Shown: positions 51,109-60,122 of the stretch, in pieces
Numbering within the stretch: the stretch's first letter is position 1
Layout of the letters: each line of letters starts with the position of its first letter
Origin: Nonomuraea thailandensis
Lineage (GTDB): Bacteria; Actinomycetota; Actinomycetes; Streptosporangiales; Streptosporangiaceae
Reading direction: 5' to 3'
Assembly: GCF_024172165.1 (NCBI RefSeq)
Contig: NZ_JAMZEB010000002.1
Location: forward strand, 434,001-498,000
Length of the DNA stretch: 64,000 nucleotides
Position numbers and translations under genes: made by a program
Notes under the pieces: model-generated
Told to the model about the DNA's origin: nothing
The model's database searches: none
Seen by the model: only the letters and a program-made list of their open reading frames with translations

Positions 51109-53979
51109 TCAGCTCACCGGCGTGTTCATGTCGGTCTGGATCTGCGCCGCCGTGAGGGCTCTGCCGTAGATGCGCACCTCGTCGATCTGGCCGCTGAACA
51201 CCTGGTTCAGCAGGCCGTTGCCGCCGATCCTGAGCGAGCCGCCGTCCGTGCGGATCGGGCCTGTGACGGGCTGCTGCGCCACCTGCGTGCCGTTGACGTA
51301 GAGCCGCAGGAGCGAGCCGTCGTACGTGGCCGCCAGATGCGTCCACGTGTTGAGCGGGAGCGCGGCGGTGCCGGGCAGGTCGGCGGCGGCGGTGGTGTGG
51401 ACGCGGGCGTGGGGCCGCTGGTCGGGCGCGCCGGCCGACAACGCGTACGCCAGGCCGCCCGAGTGCCGCTTCATGACCACGGTGCGCCAGCCACTGACGC
51501 TCGACGGGCGTACCCAAGCCTCCAGCGTCATGCCGGCGGTCAGCCGCAGCCCGGCGGAGTCCGGCACGTCGACCCAGCTCAGCAGGCCGTTGAAGGACAG
51601 CGCCCGGCCGTACCTGCCGCTTGAGGTGCGGCTCGTGCCGCTGGCCGTGCCGGTGTTGCCGTTGCCTGAGGAGTCGGTCACCGAGCTGCCCGAGGCCTCG
51701 TTCATGCCGTACGCGGCCACGAGCCCGCCCGCGGGCGGCACCAGCGTGTAGGCGGCCGTATACGTGCTCGCCGTCGCGGGCGCCACCACCTGGTGCGAGG
51801 CGGCCCCGCCGTCCGACCACGACGCGAACGCGTAGCTCTGGCCGCCCGCGCTCTGCGGCGACGGCGCCGAGACCGAGTTGCCGGAGCCGACGATCACCGT
51901 GCGCGTGAACGGCGTGGCCACCTGCTCGCTGTTGAAGCCCAGCCGCAGCCCGGACGGCGCGGAGGTGAACGTCAACTGCACGGTCCTGGGCTGCAGCAGC
52001 ACGCTCTCGGTGTCGGTCAGCCCGTGGGCGTCGGTGACGGTCAGGCGCAGCTCCAGGTGCGAGGGGTACTCGTGGTCGGGAGCCTGGAACGAGCCGCTCG
52101 CGCCGGTGAACGTGGTGATCTCGTGCTCGTGGCAGGTGCTGGGGCAGTGGTGCATGATGAGCGCCCAGCGCATGCGCGTGCCGGGGATCGTGCCGTCCTG
52201 CGCGTCGCTCCCGCTCCCGGAGAAGGCGATCGACTGGCCCACCGCCCACGTGGTGGCCGCCGTGGGCGCGGTGACGGTGGCCGCGGGCGCGGTGTTGGCC
52301 ACGTTGATCGTCACGGTGGCGTCGCCCTGGCCGCCGCGGTCGTCGCTGACCCGCAGCCGCACCACCGGGGAGCCGGGTTGCGTGTAGGTGAAGGACGGGG
52401 TGGCGGAGGTGGAGTCGTCGAGGTCGCCGTCGCCGTCCAGGTCCCAGGCGTACGTGAGGGGGTCGCCGTCGGCGTCGCCCGAGCGGGCGGCGGAGAAGCT
52501 CACCGTGAGCGGGGCGTCGCCGGAGGCGGGCGTGGCGTCGATGACGGCGGTGGGCGGGGTGTTGTCGTAGATGTAGCGGACGATCGCGCCGTTGGTGTAG
52601 TCGACGGCGAACAGGTCGCCGCCGGGGCCGATCTCCAGCTCCACCGCGGGGATGCCGGAGTCGAAACCGGCCACGGTGGCGGGGTCGGGCAGGCCGTTCG
52701 CGCCGGTGGTCATCACCCAGACGCACGAGCGGCTGTAGTCGGAGAAGAACAGCGCGCCGTCGTAGGCGGCCGGGTAGTCGCCGCCCTCGTAGAAGGCCAC
52801 GCCGCTGGAGGACGAGCCGCCGGTCGGGCACGGGTCGTTCGGGGCGGGCCTCGCGTTGTGGTTCCAGGCGAAGTACGGGGTGGTGTGCGCGGCGGCGCCG
52901 GCCGTGTAGAGGCTCTCGCACAGGTTCAGGTTGAGGTTGTCGTAGCCAGCCTGGCGGCCGGCGCCCTCGTAGCAGGGCCAGCCGAAGTTGGGCACGGCGG
53001 TCGTGGGCGAGGCGACCCGGTTGATCTCCTCGAACGTGCTCCAGCCGACCTCGCCGGACCAGATCTCGCTCGTCCCCGGGCGGTTGGTGATGCGGAACGG
53101 GTTGCGCAGGCCGTGGGCGACGATCCTGGCGACGTTGGGGTCGGCGCTGCTCGCGTTGGGGTTCCCGGCCGCAGCAGCCCCCGTATCCGGATTTATCCGG
53201 ATAACCGTGCCGGCCAGCCCGGCCGGGTCGGCGCCGGTGCGCACGTCCTGCGAGCGCAGCGCGCCGCCTTCGGCGGCGGGCGGGGTCAGCGCGGTGCCGA
53301 CCGGGGACGGCGGGTCGCCGCACGGGTTGTCCGGGGTGATGTCGGAGGCGGGCAGGTTGTCCTGGCCGTAGTCGGCGAAGTTGAAGCTGGCTCCGTCGCC
53401 GCCGGAGGCGTACAGCGCGCCGTCGGGACCGAACTGCAGGTCGCCCACGGAGTGGCTGGGGTGCTGCTGGCACCAGTCGGTGATCAGCGGCGTCTCGGCC
53501 CCGGTGGGGGAGATCACCGACAGGCGGCCGGTGACCAGGCACCCGTCGGCGGTGGCGCCGGGCGGGGTCGGGCAGGGGTCGTCCGTGCCGCCAGGGGTGC
53601 CCCAGCGCGGGGCGGTGCCGCCGGGGACGGCGTCGTAGGCGTACAGGACGTACATGCGGGGATCGGACGGGAAGTCCGGGTGCAGCGCGAGGCCGAGCAG
53701 GCCGCGGTCCCAGAAGTTGTGCACCTGGGTGCGCAGGTCGGCGTACGTGGCCGGCGTGGTGTCGCTCAGCGAGTCGAAGACCTTGATCAGGCCGCTCTTC
53801 TCGGCCACGAACACCCGCCCGTCGGGCGAGAACTCGATGTTGGACGGGTGGTTCAGGCCGCTGAAGACCGTCTGTTTCTGGAACTGCGCGGGTAACGCCG
53901 CCGCGGGTGGAACGTTCCCGGCGATCAAGGCGGCGGAGATGAGCAGGATCGTGCCCAGGGCGCTGCAGAACCGCTTCAC
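51109..53979 (-). CDS. Secreted glucose/sorbosone dehydrogenase-like protein with PKD and LamG domains
   Basis: 956 residues. Signal peptide with cleavage after PPAAA; then a PQQ-type glucose/sorbosone dehydrogenase beta-propeller (about 20-470, with NHPSNIEFSPDGRVFVAEK start, GLLGLALHPDF, VGDLQFGPDGALY); a PKD domain (about 475-570, ATPASGDAPLTVSFSAARSG); a carbohydrate-binding-like region (about 575-740); and a C-terminal LamG/concanavalin domain (about 755-956, LEAWVRPSS). GTG start. It probably binds or oxidises polysaccharides outside the cell. Confidence 0.88.
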   Translation of the reverse strand: MKRFCSALGTILLISAALIAGNVPPAAALPAQFQKQTVFSGLNHPSNIEFSPDGRVFVAEKSGLIKVFDSLSDTTPATYADLRTQVHNFWDRGLLGLALHPDFPSDPRMYVLYAYDAVPGGTAPRWGTPGGTDDPCPTPPGATADGCLVTGRLSVISPTGAETPLITDWCQQHPSHSVGDLQFGPDGALYASGGDGASFNFADYGQDNLPASDITPDNPCGDPPSPVGTALTPPAAEGGALRSQDVRTGADPAGLAGTVIRINPDTGAAAAGNPNASSADPNVARIVAHGLRNPFRITNRPGTSEIWSGEVGWSTFEEINRVASPTTAVPNFGWPCYEGAGRQAGYDNLNLNLCESLYTAGAAAHTTPYFAWNHNARPAPNDPCPTGGSSSSGVAFYEGGDYPAAYDGALFFSDYSRSCVWVMTTGANGLPDPATVAGFDSGIPAVELEIGPGGDLFAVDYTNGAIVRYIYDNTPPTAVIDATPASGDAPLTVSFSAARSGDADGDPLTYAWDLDGDGDLDDSTSATPSFTYTQPGSPVVRLRVSDDRGGQGDATVTINVANTAPAATVTAPTAATTWAVGQSIAFSGSGSDAQDGTIPGTRMRWALIMHHCPSTCHEHEITTFTGASGSFQAPDHEYPSHLELRLTVTDAHGLTDTESVLLQPRTVQLTFTSAPSGLRLGFNSEQVATPFTRTVIVGSGNSVSAPSPQSAGGQSYAFASWSDGGAASHQVVAPATASTYTAAYTLVPPAGGLVAAYGMNEASGSSVTDSSGNGNTGTASGTSRTSSGRYGRALSFNGLLSWVDVPDSAGLRLTAGMTLEAWVRPSSVSGWRTVVMKRHSGGLAYALSAGAPDQRPHARVHTTAAADLPGTAALPLNTWTHLAATYDGSLLRLYVNGTQVAQQPVTGPIRTDGGSLRIGGNGLLNQVFSGQIDEVRIYGRALTAAQIQTDMNTPVS

Positions 53980-54102
53980 GGAACCCCCAGATGGGTAGGA
54001 ACAGCGTCCCCGCACGCCGAATGGCCTCGATCGATGTATCGCAGATGACGGGGCGGTTTGTCACGAGTCGTGTCCGCATGTGGACGTCACCGATGCGAGC
54101 CC

Positions 54103-54137
54103 GCCCGCGTCGAGATCGCGGTGACCTCGACGCGGGC
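54103..54137. terminator. Hairpin terminator after the S26-like gene
   Basis: Twelve-bp perfect stem (GCCCGCGTCGAG with CTCGACGCGGGC) and 11-base loop just beyond the stop of the S26-like lipoprotein gene. Confidence 0.7.
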
Positions 54138-54143
54138 GCGTGG

Positions 54144-54647
54144 TCAGCCGCGCGAGACGACGGCCGTCACGTCGGAGACCCCGACGGTTCCGCCGCCGGG
54201 GGCGTCCTGGTACGCGCGGGAGTCCAGGGCGACGTGGCGGTTGTCATTCATGATCCAGAGCCGGCCCTGCGGGAGCCGCACCTCGAACGGCCGGTGGGAA
54301 GCGGGAGGCGAGGCCACGTACGGCTCGTCCAGCGCCTTGCCGTCGACCTCCAGCCGCCCGGCGGCGTCGCAGCACTTCACTGTGCCGCCCGGCGTGCCGA
54401 TCACCCGTCCGACCCGGGCCGTACCCGCTGTGGTGCCGTTCCAGCCTTCGGGCGTGCGATAGACGATGATGTCGCCGCGGCGGGGAGCGTAGTCGCCGAC
54501 GCGCCGGGTCTGGACGCTCGTCCCCTTCTTGATCGTCGGCTCCATGGACTCGGAGGAGATGGTGACGGTGTAGCCGAGGAGCCCGCAACCGGAGGCCGGG
54601 ATCAGGAGCAGCGCGAGAGACAGCGCGCGTAACCGCGTACGGATCAT
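54144..54647 (-). CDS. Signal peptidase I-like (S26) lipoprotein lacking the catalytic lysine
   Basis: 167 residues. The start gives a short lipoprotein signal: MIRTRLRALS, a hydrophobic core and lipobox PASGC (Cys21). The rest is S26-like: SSESMEPTI with the nucleophile Ser34, then RRGDIIVYR, and the box-D region ARVGRVIGTPGG (78-87). In active signal peptidases a Lys precedes the Arg of that box; here it is Gly80. Box E (NDNRHVALDSR) is conserved. It is likely an inactive paralogue. A GTG start 15 bases upstream is possible. Confidence 0.7.
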   Translation of the reverse strand: MIRTRLRALSLALLLIPASGCGLLGYTVTISSESMEPTIKKGTSVQTRRVGDYAPRRGDIIVYRTPEGWNGTTAGTARVGRVIGTPGGTVKCCDAAGRLEVDGKALDEPYVASPPASHRPFEVRLPQGRLWIMNDNRHVALDSRAYQDAPGGGTVGVSDVTAVVSRG

Positions 54648-54764
54648 TGCAGCATTGTCCACCGTTGGCCGGCGCTGATCGGCCGATGTGCCCCCATCGG
54701 GGGACAGGTCCGATCCCGGCCGGCCCTCACCTTGGCCCTTAGGAGTCGAGAAGGTTGAGGTGAC

Positions 54765-54787
54765 GTTTCTGGATTGTTACCAGAAAC
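54765..54787. promoter_or_regulatory. Candidate ROK-family operator of the xylose-type operon
   Basis: Perfect inverted repeat GTTTCTGG-N7-CCAGAAAC, 103 bases before the binding-protein start. It is the only perfect palindrome in this promoter region and is a good candidate site for the ROK regulator at the end of the operon. Confidence 0.55.
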
Positions 54788-54890
54788 AACAAACTAGCCG
54801 CCTCCACCCCCTTCCAATGTGGTCCGTCCCGGAATACGTTGCCGCAAACAACATTCATCCGGGCCCCTCCGGAAGAAAGGACCCTGCACC

Positions 54891-56006
54891 ATGCGCAAGG
54901 GGATCCTCAGCCTGACCGCCGCGGCAGCCGCGCTCGCCCTCGGTCTCACCGCCTGCGGGGGCGACGGCGGTCAGACCACGACGTCGACGTCGACCGCCTC
55001 GGCCACGGACGCGGCCAAGGCCGGCAAGATCGGTGTCATCCTCCCGGACAGCAAGTCCTCCGCCCGGTGGGAGACGGCGGACCGCAAGTACCTGGAAGAG
55101 GCGTTCAAGGCCGCCGGCGTCCAGTACGACATCCAGAACGCCCAGAACGACAAGACGGCGTTCCAGACCATCGCCGACCAGATGATCACCAACGGCGCGA
55201 CCGTCCTGATGATCGTGAACCTGGACAGCGGCACCGGCAAGACGGTCATCGACAAGGCCAAGTCCCAGGGCGTGGCCACGATCGACTACGACCGGCTGAC
55301 GCTCGGCGGCGGCGCCGCCTACTACGTCAGCTTCGACAACACCAAGGTGGGCACGCTCCAGGGCGAGGGCCTGAGCAAGTGCCTGACCGACAAGAAGGCC
55401 GACAAGCCCATCGTGGCCTACCTGAACGGCTCGCCGACGGACAACAACGCGACGCTGTTCAAGGCCGGCTACGACGGCGTGCTCAAGCCCAAGTTCGACG
55501 CCGGCGAGTACGTCAAGGGCCCCGAGCAGTCGGTGCCCGACTGGGACAACACCCAGGCCGGAACGCTCTTCGAGCAGATGCTGACCGAGCAGCCGAAGAT
55601 CGCCGGGGTGCTGGCCGCCAACGACGGCCTCGGCAACGCCGCCATCACCGTGCTGAAGAAGAACAACCTCAACGGCAAGGTGCCCGTCACCGGCCAGGAC
55701 GCGACCGTCCAGGGCCTGCAGAACATCCTCGCGGGTGACCAGTGCATGACGGTCTACAAGGCGGTCAAGAAGGAGGCCGACGCGGCGGCCAAGCTCGCCG
55801 TCGCGCTGGCCAAGGGTGAGAAGCCCACGGCGAGCAGCAGCGTCAAGGACCCGGAGACGGGTCAGGACGTGCCCGCCGAGCTGATGGACCCGCAGGCCAT
55901 CTACGCCGACAACGTCAAGGACGTGGTGGCCGACGGTTACGTCACCAAGGAGGAACTGTGCACGGGTGACTTCGCCGCCAAGTGCACCGAGGCAGGAATT
56001 CAATAA
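54891..56006 (+). CDS. Xylose-type ABC transporter substrate-binding lipoprotein
   Basis: 371 residues. Signal peptide ending in lipobox LGLTACGG (Cys22), then a periplasmic-binding type 1 fold: IGVILPDSKSSARWETADR, VLMIVNLDSGTGKTVI, SFDNTKVGTLQGEGL, VLAANDGLGNAAITVL and VPVTGQDATVQGLQNI. The pattern matches XylF/ChvE-like sugar binders, so xylose is the likely ligand. The frame is open upstream but the lipoprotein signal sets the ATG at 54891. Followed by a hairpin, then ATPase and permease genes. Confidence 0.9.
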   Translation: MRKGILSLTAAAAALALGLTACGGDGGQTTTSTSTASATDAAKAGKIGVILPDSKSSARWETADRKYLEEAFKAAGVQYDIQNAQNDKTAFQTIADQMITNGATVLMIVNLDSGTGKTVIDKAKSQGVATIDYDRLTLGGGAAYYVSFDNTKVGTLQGEGLSKCLTDKKADKPIVAYLNGSPTDNNATLFKAGYDGVLKPKFDAGEYVKGPEQSVPDWDNTQAGTLFEQMLTEQPKIAGVLAANDGLGNAAITVLKKNNLNGKVPVTGQDATVQGLQNILAGDQCMTVYKAVKKEADAAAKLAVALAKGEKPTASSSVKDPETGQDVPAELMDPQAIYADNVKDVVADGYVTKEELCTGDFAAKCTEAGIQ

Positions 56007-56009
56007 CAC

Positions 56010-56055
56010 CGAGGGGTACGGCCCGCGCCACGAGCGGGGGCCGTGCCCTCGTTTT
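56010..56055 (+). terminator. Intercistronic hairpin after the binding-protein gene
   Basis: Imperfect stem of about 14 bp (CGAGGGG-TACGGCCC with GGGCCGTGCCCTCG) followed by TTTT, between the binding-protein stop and the ATPase start. A leaky terminator is likely. Confidence 0.6.
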
Positions 56056-56065
56056 AGGGAGCCCC

Positions 56066-56830
56066 ATGACCCCCCTCCTTGAAGTGCGTGGGATCGACAA
56101 GAGCTTCGGCCCGGTGAAGGTCCTGCACAACGTCGAGCTCTCCGCGTACCCCGGTGAGGTCACCGCCCTCGTCGGCGACAACGGCGCCGGCAAGTCCACG
56201 CTGGTCAAGTGCATCGGCGGCATCTACCCGATCGACTCGGGCCAGCTGCTCTTCGACGGCAAAGAGGTCCACGTGCACAGCCCCCGCGACGCGGGCGAGC
56301 TGGGCATCGAGATCGTCTACCAGGACCTCGCCCTGTGCGACAACCTCGACATCGTCCAGAACATGTTCCTCGGCAGGGAGCGCAAGAACGGCGTCTTCCT
56401 CGACGAGGACAGCATGGAGGAGCTGGCGGAGAAGACCCTCAGCGGCCTGTCCGTCCGCACGGTGAAATCCATCAGGCAGCAGGTCTCCAGCCTGTCCGGC
56501 GGGCAGCGGCAGACCGTGGCCATCGCCAAGGCCGTGCTGTGGAACAGCAAGGTCGTCATCCTCGACGAGCCCACCGCGGCGCTGGGCGTGGCCCAGACCG
56601 CGCAGGTGCTGGAGCTGGTGCGCAGGCTCGCCGACACCGGTTTGGCCGTGGTGCTCATCTCGCACAACATGAACGACGTGTTCGCCGTCTCCGACCGGAT
56701 CGCGGCGCTCTACCTCGGCAGGATGGCCGCCCAGGTCAAGACCGCCGACGTGACGCACGCGCAGGTCGTCGAACTGATCACTTCCGGCCGCAGCGGCGAA
56801 CTGGGCCTCAAGAACGGGGTCACCCCATGA
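56066..56830 (+). CDS. Xylose-type ABC transporter ATPase
   Basis: 254 residues with a single ABC domain (sugar ABC ATPases often have two): Walker A GDNGAGKSTLV near 37, Q-loop IVYQDLALCDN, signature SSLSGGQRQTV, Walker B VVILDEPTAALG and switch LISHNMNDV. A TAGGGAG ribosome site sits just before ATG 56066. The end overlaps the permease start (ATGA). As a one-domain protein it would act as a homodimer. The operon order (binding protein, ATPase, permease, ROK) is typical of xylose operons. Confidence 0.9.
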   Translation: MTPLLEVRGIDKSFGPVKVLHNVELSAYPGEVTALVGDNGAGKSTLVKCIGGIYPIDSGQLLFDGKEVHVHSPRDAGELGIEIVYQDLALCDNLDIVQNMFLGRERKNGVFLDEDSMEELAEKTLSGLSVRTVKSIRQQVSSLSGGQRQTVAIAKAVLWNSKVVILDEPTAALGVAQTAQVLELVRRLADTGLAVVLISHNMNDVFAVSDRIAALYLGRMAAQVKTADVTHAQVVELITSGRSGELGLKNGVTP

Positions 56831-58089
56831 ACAAGGTCAAGGAACTGCCCGGCGAGGCCATCGTCGCCGCGGCGCAGGCACCCTCGATCAAGAACAGCTT
56901 CCTCGCCTACGTCCAGCGGGTGCGCGGCGGCGACATGGGCGCGCTGCCCGCCGTGCTCGGCCTGGTCGTGCTCTGCGTGGTCTTCGCCGTGGCCCGGCCC
57001 TCCTTCGTCACCGCGATCAACTTCGCCAACCTGTTCACGCAGGGCGCCGCCGTCACGCTCATCGCGATGGGCCTGGTGTTCGTGCTGCTGCTCGGCGAGA
57101 TCGACCTGTCGGCCGGCTTCGCCAGCGGCGTCTGCGCGGCCGTCCTCGCCGTCACGCTGACCAGCGCGGGCCTGCCCTGGTACGTCTGCATGGCGGCCGC
57201 CATCCTCACCGGCGTGATCATCGGCACCGTGCTCGGCACGCTGGTCGCCAAGGTCGGCATCCCGTCGTTCGTGGTCACGCTGGCCGCCTTCCTCGCCTTC
57301 CAGGGCCTGGTGCTGGTGCTGGTGGACGAGGGCACGAACATCTCCATCCGCGACAGCGTCGTCGTCGCCATCGCCAACAGGAACCTGCCGCCGTGGCTCG
57401 GCTGGGCGCTCTACCTGCTCTGCGTGGCGATCTTCGCCGCCGTGCAGCTCAGGAGGGCCAGGAACCGCACCAAGCGCGGCCTGGTCGCCGACCCGCTCTC
57501 GCTGATCGCCTTCCGCGTCGGCATGCTGGCGCTGTTCGCCGGCCTCGCGGTCGCCGCGCTCAACCTGGAGCGCAGCCGCAACCCCGCGCTGGTCTCGCTC
57601 ACCGGCGTGCCGATCGTGGTGCCGGTGATCCTGGTGCTGCTCGTCGCGTGGACGCTGGTGCTGCGCCGCACCGGGTTCGGCCGTCATCTGTACGCGGTCG
57701 GCGGCAACACCGAGGCGGCCAGGCGAGCCGGCATCCCGGTGGACCGGATCAAGATCAGCGCCTTCGTGATCTGCTCCTCGATGGCCGCCGTCGGCGGCAT
57801 CGTGGCCGCCTCGCGGGCCAGCTCCGTCGACCCGAACACGGGCGGCAGCTCCGTCCTGCTGTACGCGGTCGGCGCGGCGGTCATCGGCGGCACCAGCCTC
57901 TTCGGCGGCAAGGGCAGGGTGCTCGACGCCGTGCTCGGCGGCGCCGTGGTGGCCGTGATCGAGAACGGCATGGGTCTGATGGGGTACGGGGCGAGCGTGA
58001 AGTACCTGGTCACGGGTTCCGTCCTGCTGCTCGCCGCGGGTGTCGACGCCCTGGCGCGCAAGCGGGCGGCTGCCGCTGGTCTAAGGTGA
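56827..58089 (+). CDS. Xylose-type ABC transporter permease
   Basis: 420 residues, XylH/RbsC-like family-2 membrane subunit with about ten helices. Signatures: LIAMGLVFVLLLGEIDLSAG, GIPSFVVTLAAFLAFQGLVL, the cytoplasmic AVGGNTEAARRAGIPVDRIK loop that docks the ATPase, and GAAVIGGTSLFGGKG near the end. Start overlaps the ATPase stop. A long loop with RRARNRTKRG is present at mid-protein. Confidence 0.9.
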   Translation: MNKVKELPGEAIVAAAQAPSIKNSFLAYVQRVRGGDMGALPAVLGLVVLCVVFAVARPSFVTAINFANLFTQGAAVTLIAMGLVFVLLLGEIDLSAGFASGVCAAVLAVTLTSAGLPWYVCMAAAILTGVIIGTVLGTLVAKVGIPSFVVTLAAFLAFQGLVLVLVDEGTNISIRDSVVVAIANRNLPPWLGWALYLLCVAIFAAVQLRRARNRTKRGLVADPLSLIAFRVGMLALFAGLAVAALNLERSRNPALVSLTGVPIVVPVILVLLVAWTLVLRRTGFGRHLYAVGGNTEAARRAGIPVDRIKISAFVICSSMAAVGGIVAASRASSVDPNTGGSSVLLYAVGAAVIGGTSLFGGKGRVLDAVLGGAVVAVIENGMGLMGYGASVKYLVTGSVLLLAAGVDALARKRAAAAGLR

Positions 58090-58124
58090 TCAGCGACTCA
58101 CAGCCCCTGAAGGAACCCCAGACG

Positions 58125-59330
58125 ATGCGTGCCGGCCCCTCCCAAGAGGACATCAGGCGCCACAACCTCGGCGCGCTGCTTCGCCATGTCCACCTGGGCG
58201 GGCCGATCTCGCGCGCCGAGCTGACCTCGAGGATGGGGCTCAACCGCAGCACGATCATGGCCCTGACGTCGGATCTCACCGCCGCGGGCCTGGTACGCGA
58301 GGAGCTGCCGCGCGAGACGGGCCGCGCGGGCCGGCCCTCGCTCGTGGTGCGCCCGGAGTCGGCGCGGGTCTACGTCTTCGCCTTCGACGTGGGCCCCGAC
58401 CGGCTGGCGGTCGCCCGCGTCGGGCTGGGCGGGGTGATACTCGACCGGCGCGAGACCGTACGCGACCGCGGCCGGTTCGAGGTGGACGAGCTGACCGGCA
58501 CGCTGGCCGGGTTCGCCCGGCAGATGCGCCGCAAGACCAGGGACGACACGGTCTGCGTCGGCGCTGCCGCGGCCGTGTCCGGCGGCGTGCGCAAGGCCGA
58601 CGGCGTGGTCACGTTCGGGCCCAACCTGAAGGCCGAGGAGGTGCCGTTCGGCGAGGAGCTGGGCCGTCGGCTCGGCCTCGGCCTGCCCGTCAGCGTGGGC
58701 AACGACGCCAACCTGGCCGCCCTGGCCGAGCACAGCCGCGGTGTCGGCGTCGCCGTACGCGACCTCATCTACTTGCACGGGGACGTCGGCATCGGCGGCG
58801 GCATCATCGCCGCGGGACACCTGCTCGGCGGCCACGACGGCTACGGTGGTGAGGTCGGCCACATGGTGGTCAACCCGGGCGGGCGCGCCTGCGCCTGCGG
58901 CTCGCACGGCTGCCTGGAGGCGGAGGTGGGGGAGCGGGCCCTGCTGGAGTCGGCGGGCCGGGTCTCGGCCGGTCACCAGGGCCGCGACGCGGTGCGCGCC
59001 GTCGTGGACGCGGCCGACCGCGGAGACATCGTGGCCCAGGAAGGGCTCAGCCGCGTCGGCGACTGGCTGGGCCTCGGCGTCGCGAACCTGGTCAACATCT
59101 TCAACCCCGAGATGGTGATCTTCGGGGGGATGTTGCGGGAGATCTACCTGGGCTCGGCCGCCCAGGTCCGCTCGCAGCTCACGCTGCACGCCATGGCGCC
59201 CCAGCGGGAGCGCGTACGGCTGCGCACCTCGGCGCTCGGGGACGCCGCGACCCTGGTGGGCGCCGCCGAGCTGGCCTTCGCCCACGTGTTGTCCGACCCC
59301 TTGGAAGTCCTGGCCCGCGCCAACGCCTGA
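58125..59330 (+). CDS. ROK family transcriptional regulator (XylR-like)
   Basis: 401 residues. N-terminal winged helix (about 10-75): NLGALLRHVHLGGPISRAEL, MGLNRSTIMALTSDL and GRAGRPS. The C-terminal ROK sugar-kinase-like domain (about 85-390) has VSVGNDANLAAL, DVGIGGGIIAAGHLLGG with GEVGH, and the zinc motif CACGSHGCLE. No Asp-based kinase motif in the right place is obvious, so it is a regulator. ATG 58125 is preceded by AAGGAA; GTG 58086 is possible. It follows the permease directly and likely represses the operon via the palindrome before the first gene. Confidence 0.9.
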   Translation: MRAGPSQEDIRRHNLGALLRHVHLGGPISRAELTSRMGLNRSTIMALTSDLTAAGLVREELPRETGRAGRPSLVVRPESARVYVFAFDVGPDRLAVARVGLGGVILDRRETVRDRGRFEVDELTGTLAGFARQMRRKTRDDTVCVGAAAAVSGGVRKADGVVTFGPNLKAEEVPFGEELGRRLGLGLPVSVGNDANLAALAEHSRGVGVAVRDLIYLHGDVGIGGGIIAAGHLLGGHDGYGGEVGHMVVNPGGRACACGSHGCLEAEVGERALLESAGRVSAGHQGRDAVRAVVDAADRGDIVAQEGLSRVGDWLGLGVANLVNIFNPEMVIFGGMLREIYLGSAAQVRSQLTLHAMAPQRERVRLRTSALGDAATLVGAAELAFAHVLSDPLEVLARANA

Positions 59331-59336
59331 CCCCGC

Positions 59337-60086
59337 TCAGGTGATCTTGTTCTTGCTCGCCGTCCACGTGTTGCAGAACCCCGCGGCCCCGCCCCGGTAC
59401 CCACGGTCCTGCCAGCGCGCCAGGTTGCGCGGCTTGCCGTGGACGTCGCTCTCGTCGGCGTTGCGCACCGCCGACAGCCAGTCCTGCCACGAGATCCCCG
59501 GCCTGATCGACTTCAGCGTCGCGCTGTAGAACACCCCGGCGAAGCACTCGGCCTGCATCTCCAGCCGGTGGCTCAGCAGCCTGCGCGCCCCCTCCGGGGC
59601 CGGCTCGTACAGTGCGGCCTGCGCGGTCAGCACCCCGATGAGCTGCTGCACGTGATGACCCCACTCGTGCGCGACCGAGTGCGCGATGTTCATCCTGAAC
59701 GGGTCCCGCAGGTCATGCTTCATGATCCGGATGACGATCGTCCGGTGGTCGGGGCAGTACTGCGCCCCGCTGCTGGTGATCGCCCCGCACACCGAGTCGC
59801 CGCCCGTGGTGATCGTCACCTCGGGCGAGCTGTACGGCAGCCCCGCCGCGGCGAACCTGCCCGCCCAGAACGTGTCGGCGCAGGCGGCCATCGCCTGGTG
59901 GAAGGACCTGAGCGAGGCCACGCTCCCCACGCGGATCGCCGGGACCGCGCACTTCTGCGGCACCACCTCGCCGCCCATCGCGCCCATCAGGCCGGCCTGG
60001 CCGACCCGTCCCGCCGCGGCGGCCGGTGCGGGAACGAGGAGACCCGCGACCATGCACACGGCGAACGCCGTGAGGGGAATGCGCAC
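59337..60086 (-). CDS. Secreted neutral zinc metallopeptidase (paralogue 2)
   Basis: 249 residues, GTG start, signal peptide with cleavage after PAAAA. Zn motif HSVAHEWGHHVQQLIG and third ligand in LEMQAECFAGVF; the C-terminal CNTWTA signature matches the neighbouring paralogues. One Cys-containing region (KCAVPAI, VCGAIT, QYCPDH) suggests disulfides. The stop lies six bases from the ROK gene stop (convergent). Substrate unknown. First of three tandem minus-strand genes. Confidence 0.9.
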   Translation of the reverse strand: MRIPLTAFAVCMVAGLLVPAPAAAAGRVGQAGLMGAMGGEVVPQKCAVPAIRVGSVASLRSFHQAMAACADTFWAGRFAAAGLPYSSPEVTITTGGDSVCGAITSSGAQYCPDHRTIVIRIMKHDLRDPFRMNIAHSVAHEWGHHVQQLIGVLTAQAALYEPAPEGARRLLSHRLEMQAECFAGVFYSATLKSIRPGISWQDWLSAVRNADESDVHGKPRNLARWQDRGYRGGAAGFCNTWTASKNKIT

Positions 60087-60122
60087 GATCGCGGATCTTA
60101 GACCTTCTTGTGCGGTTTTGCC

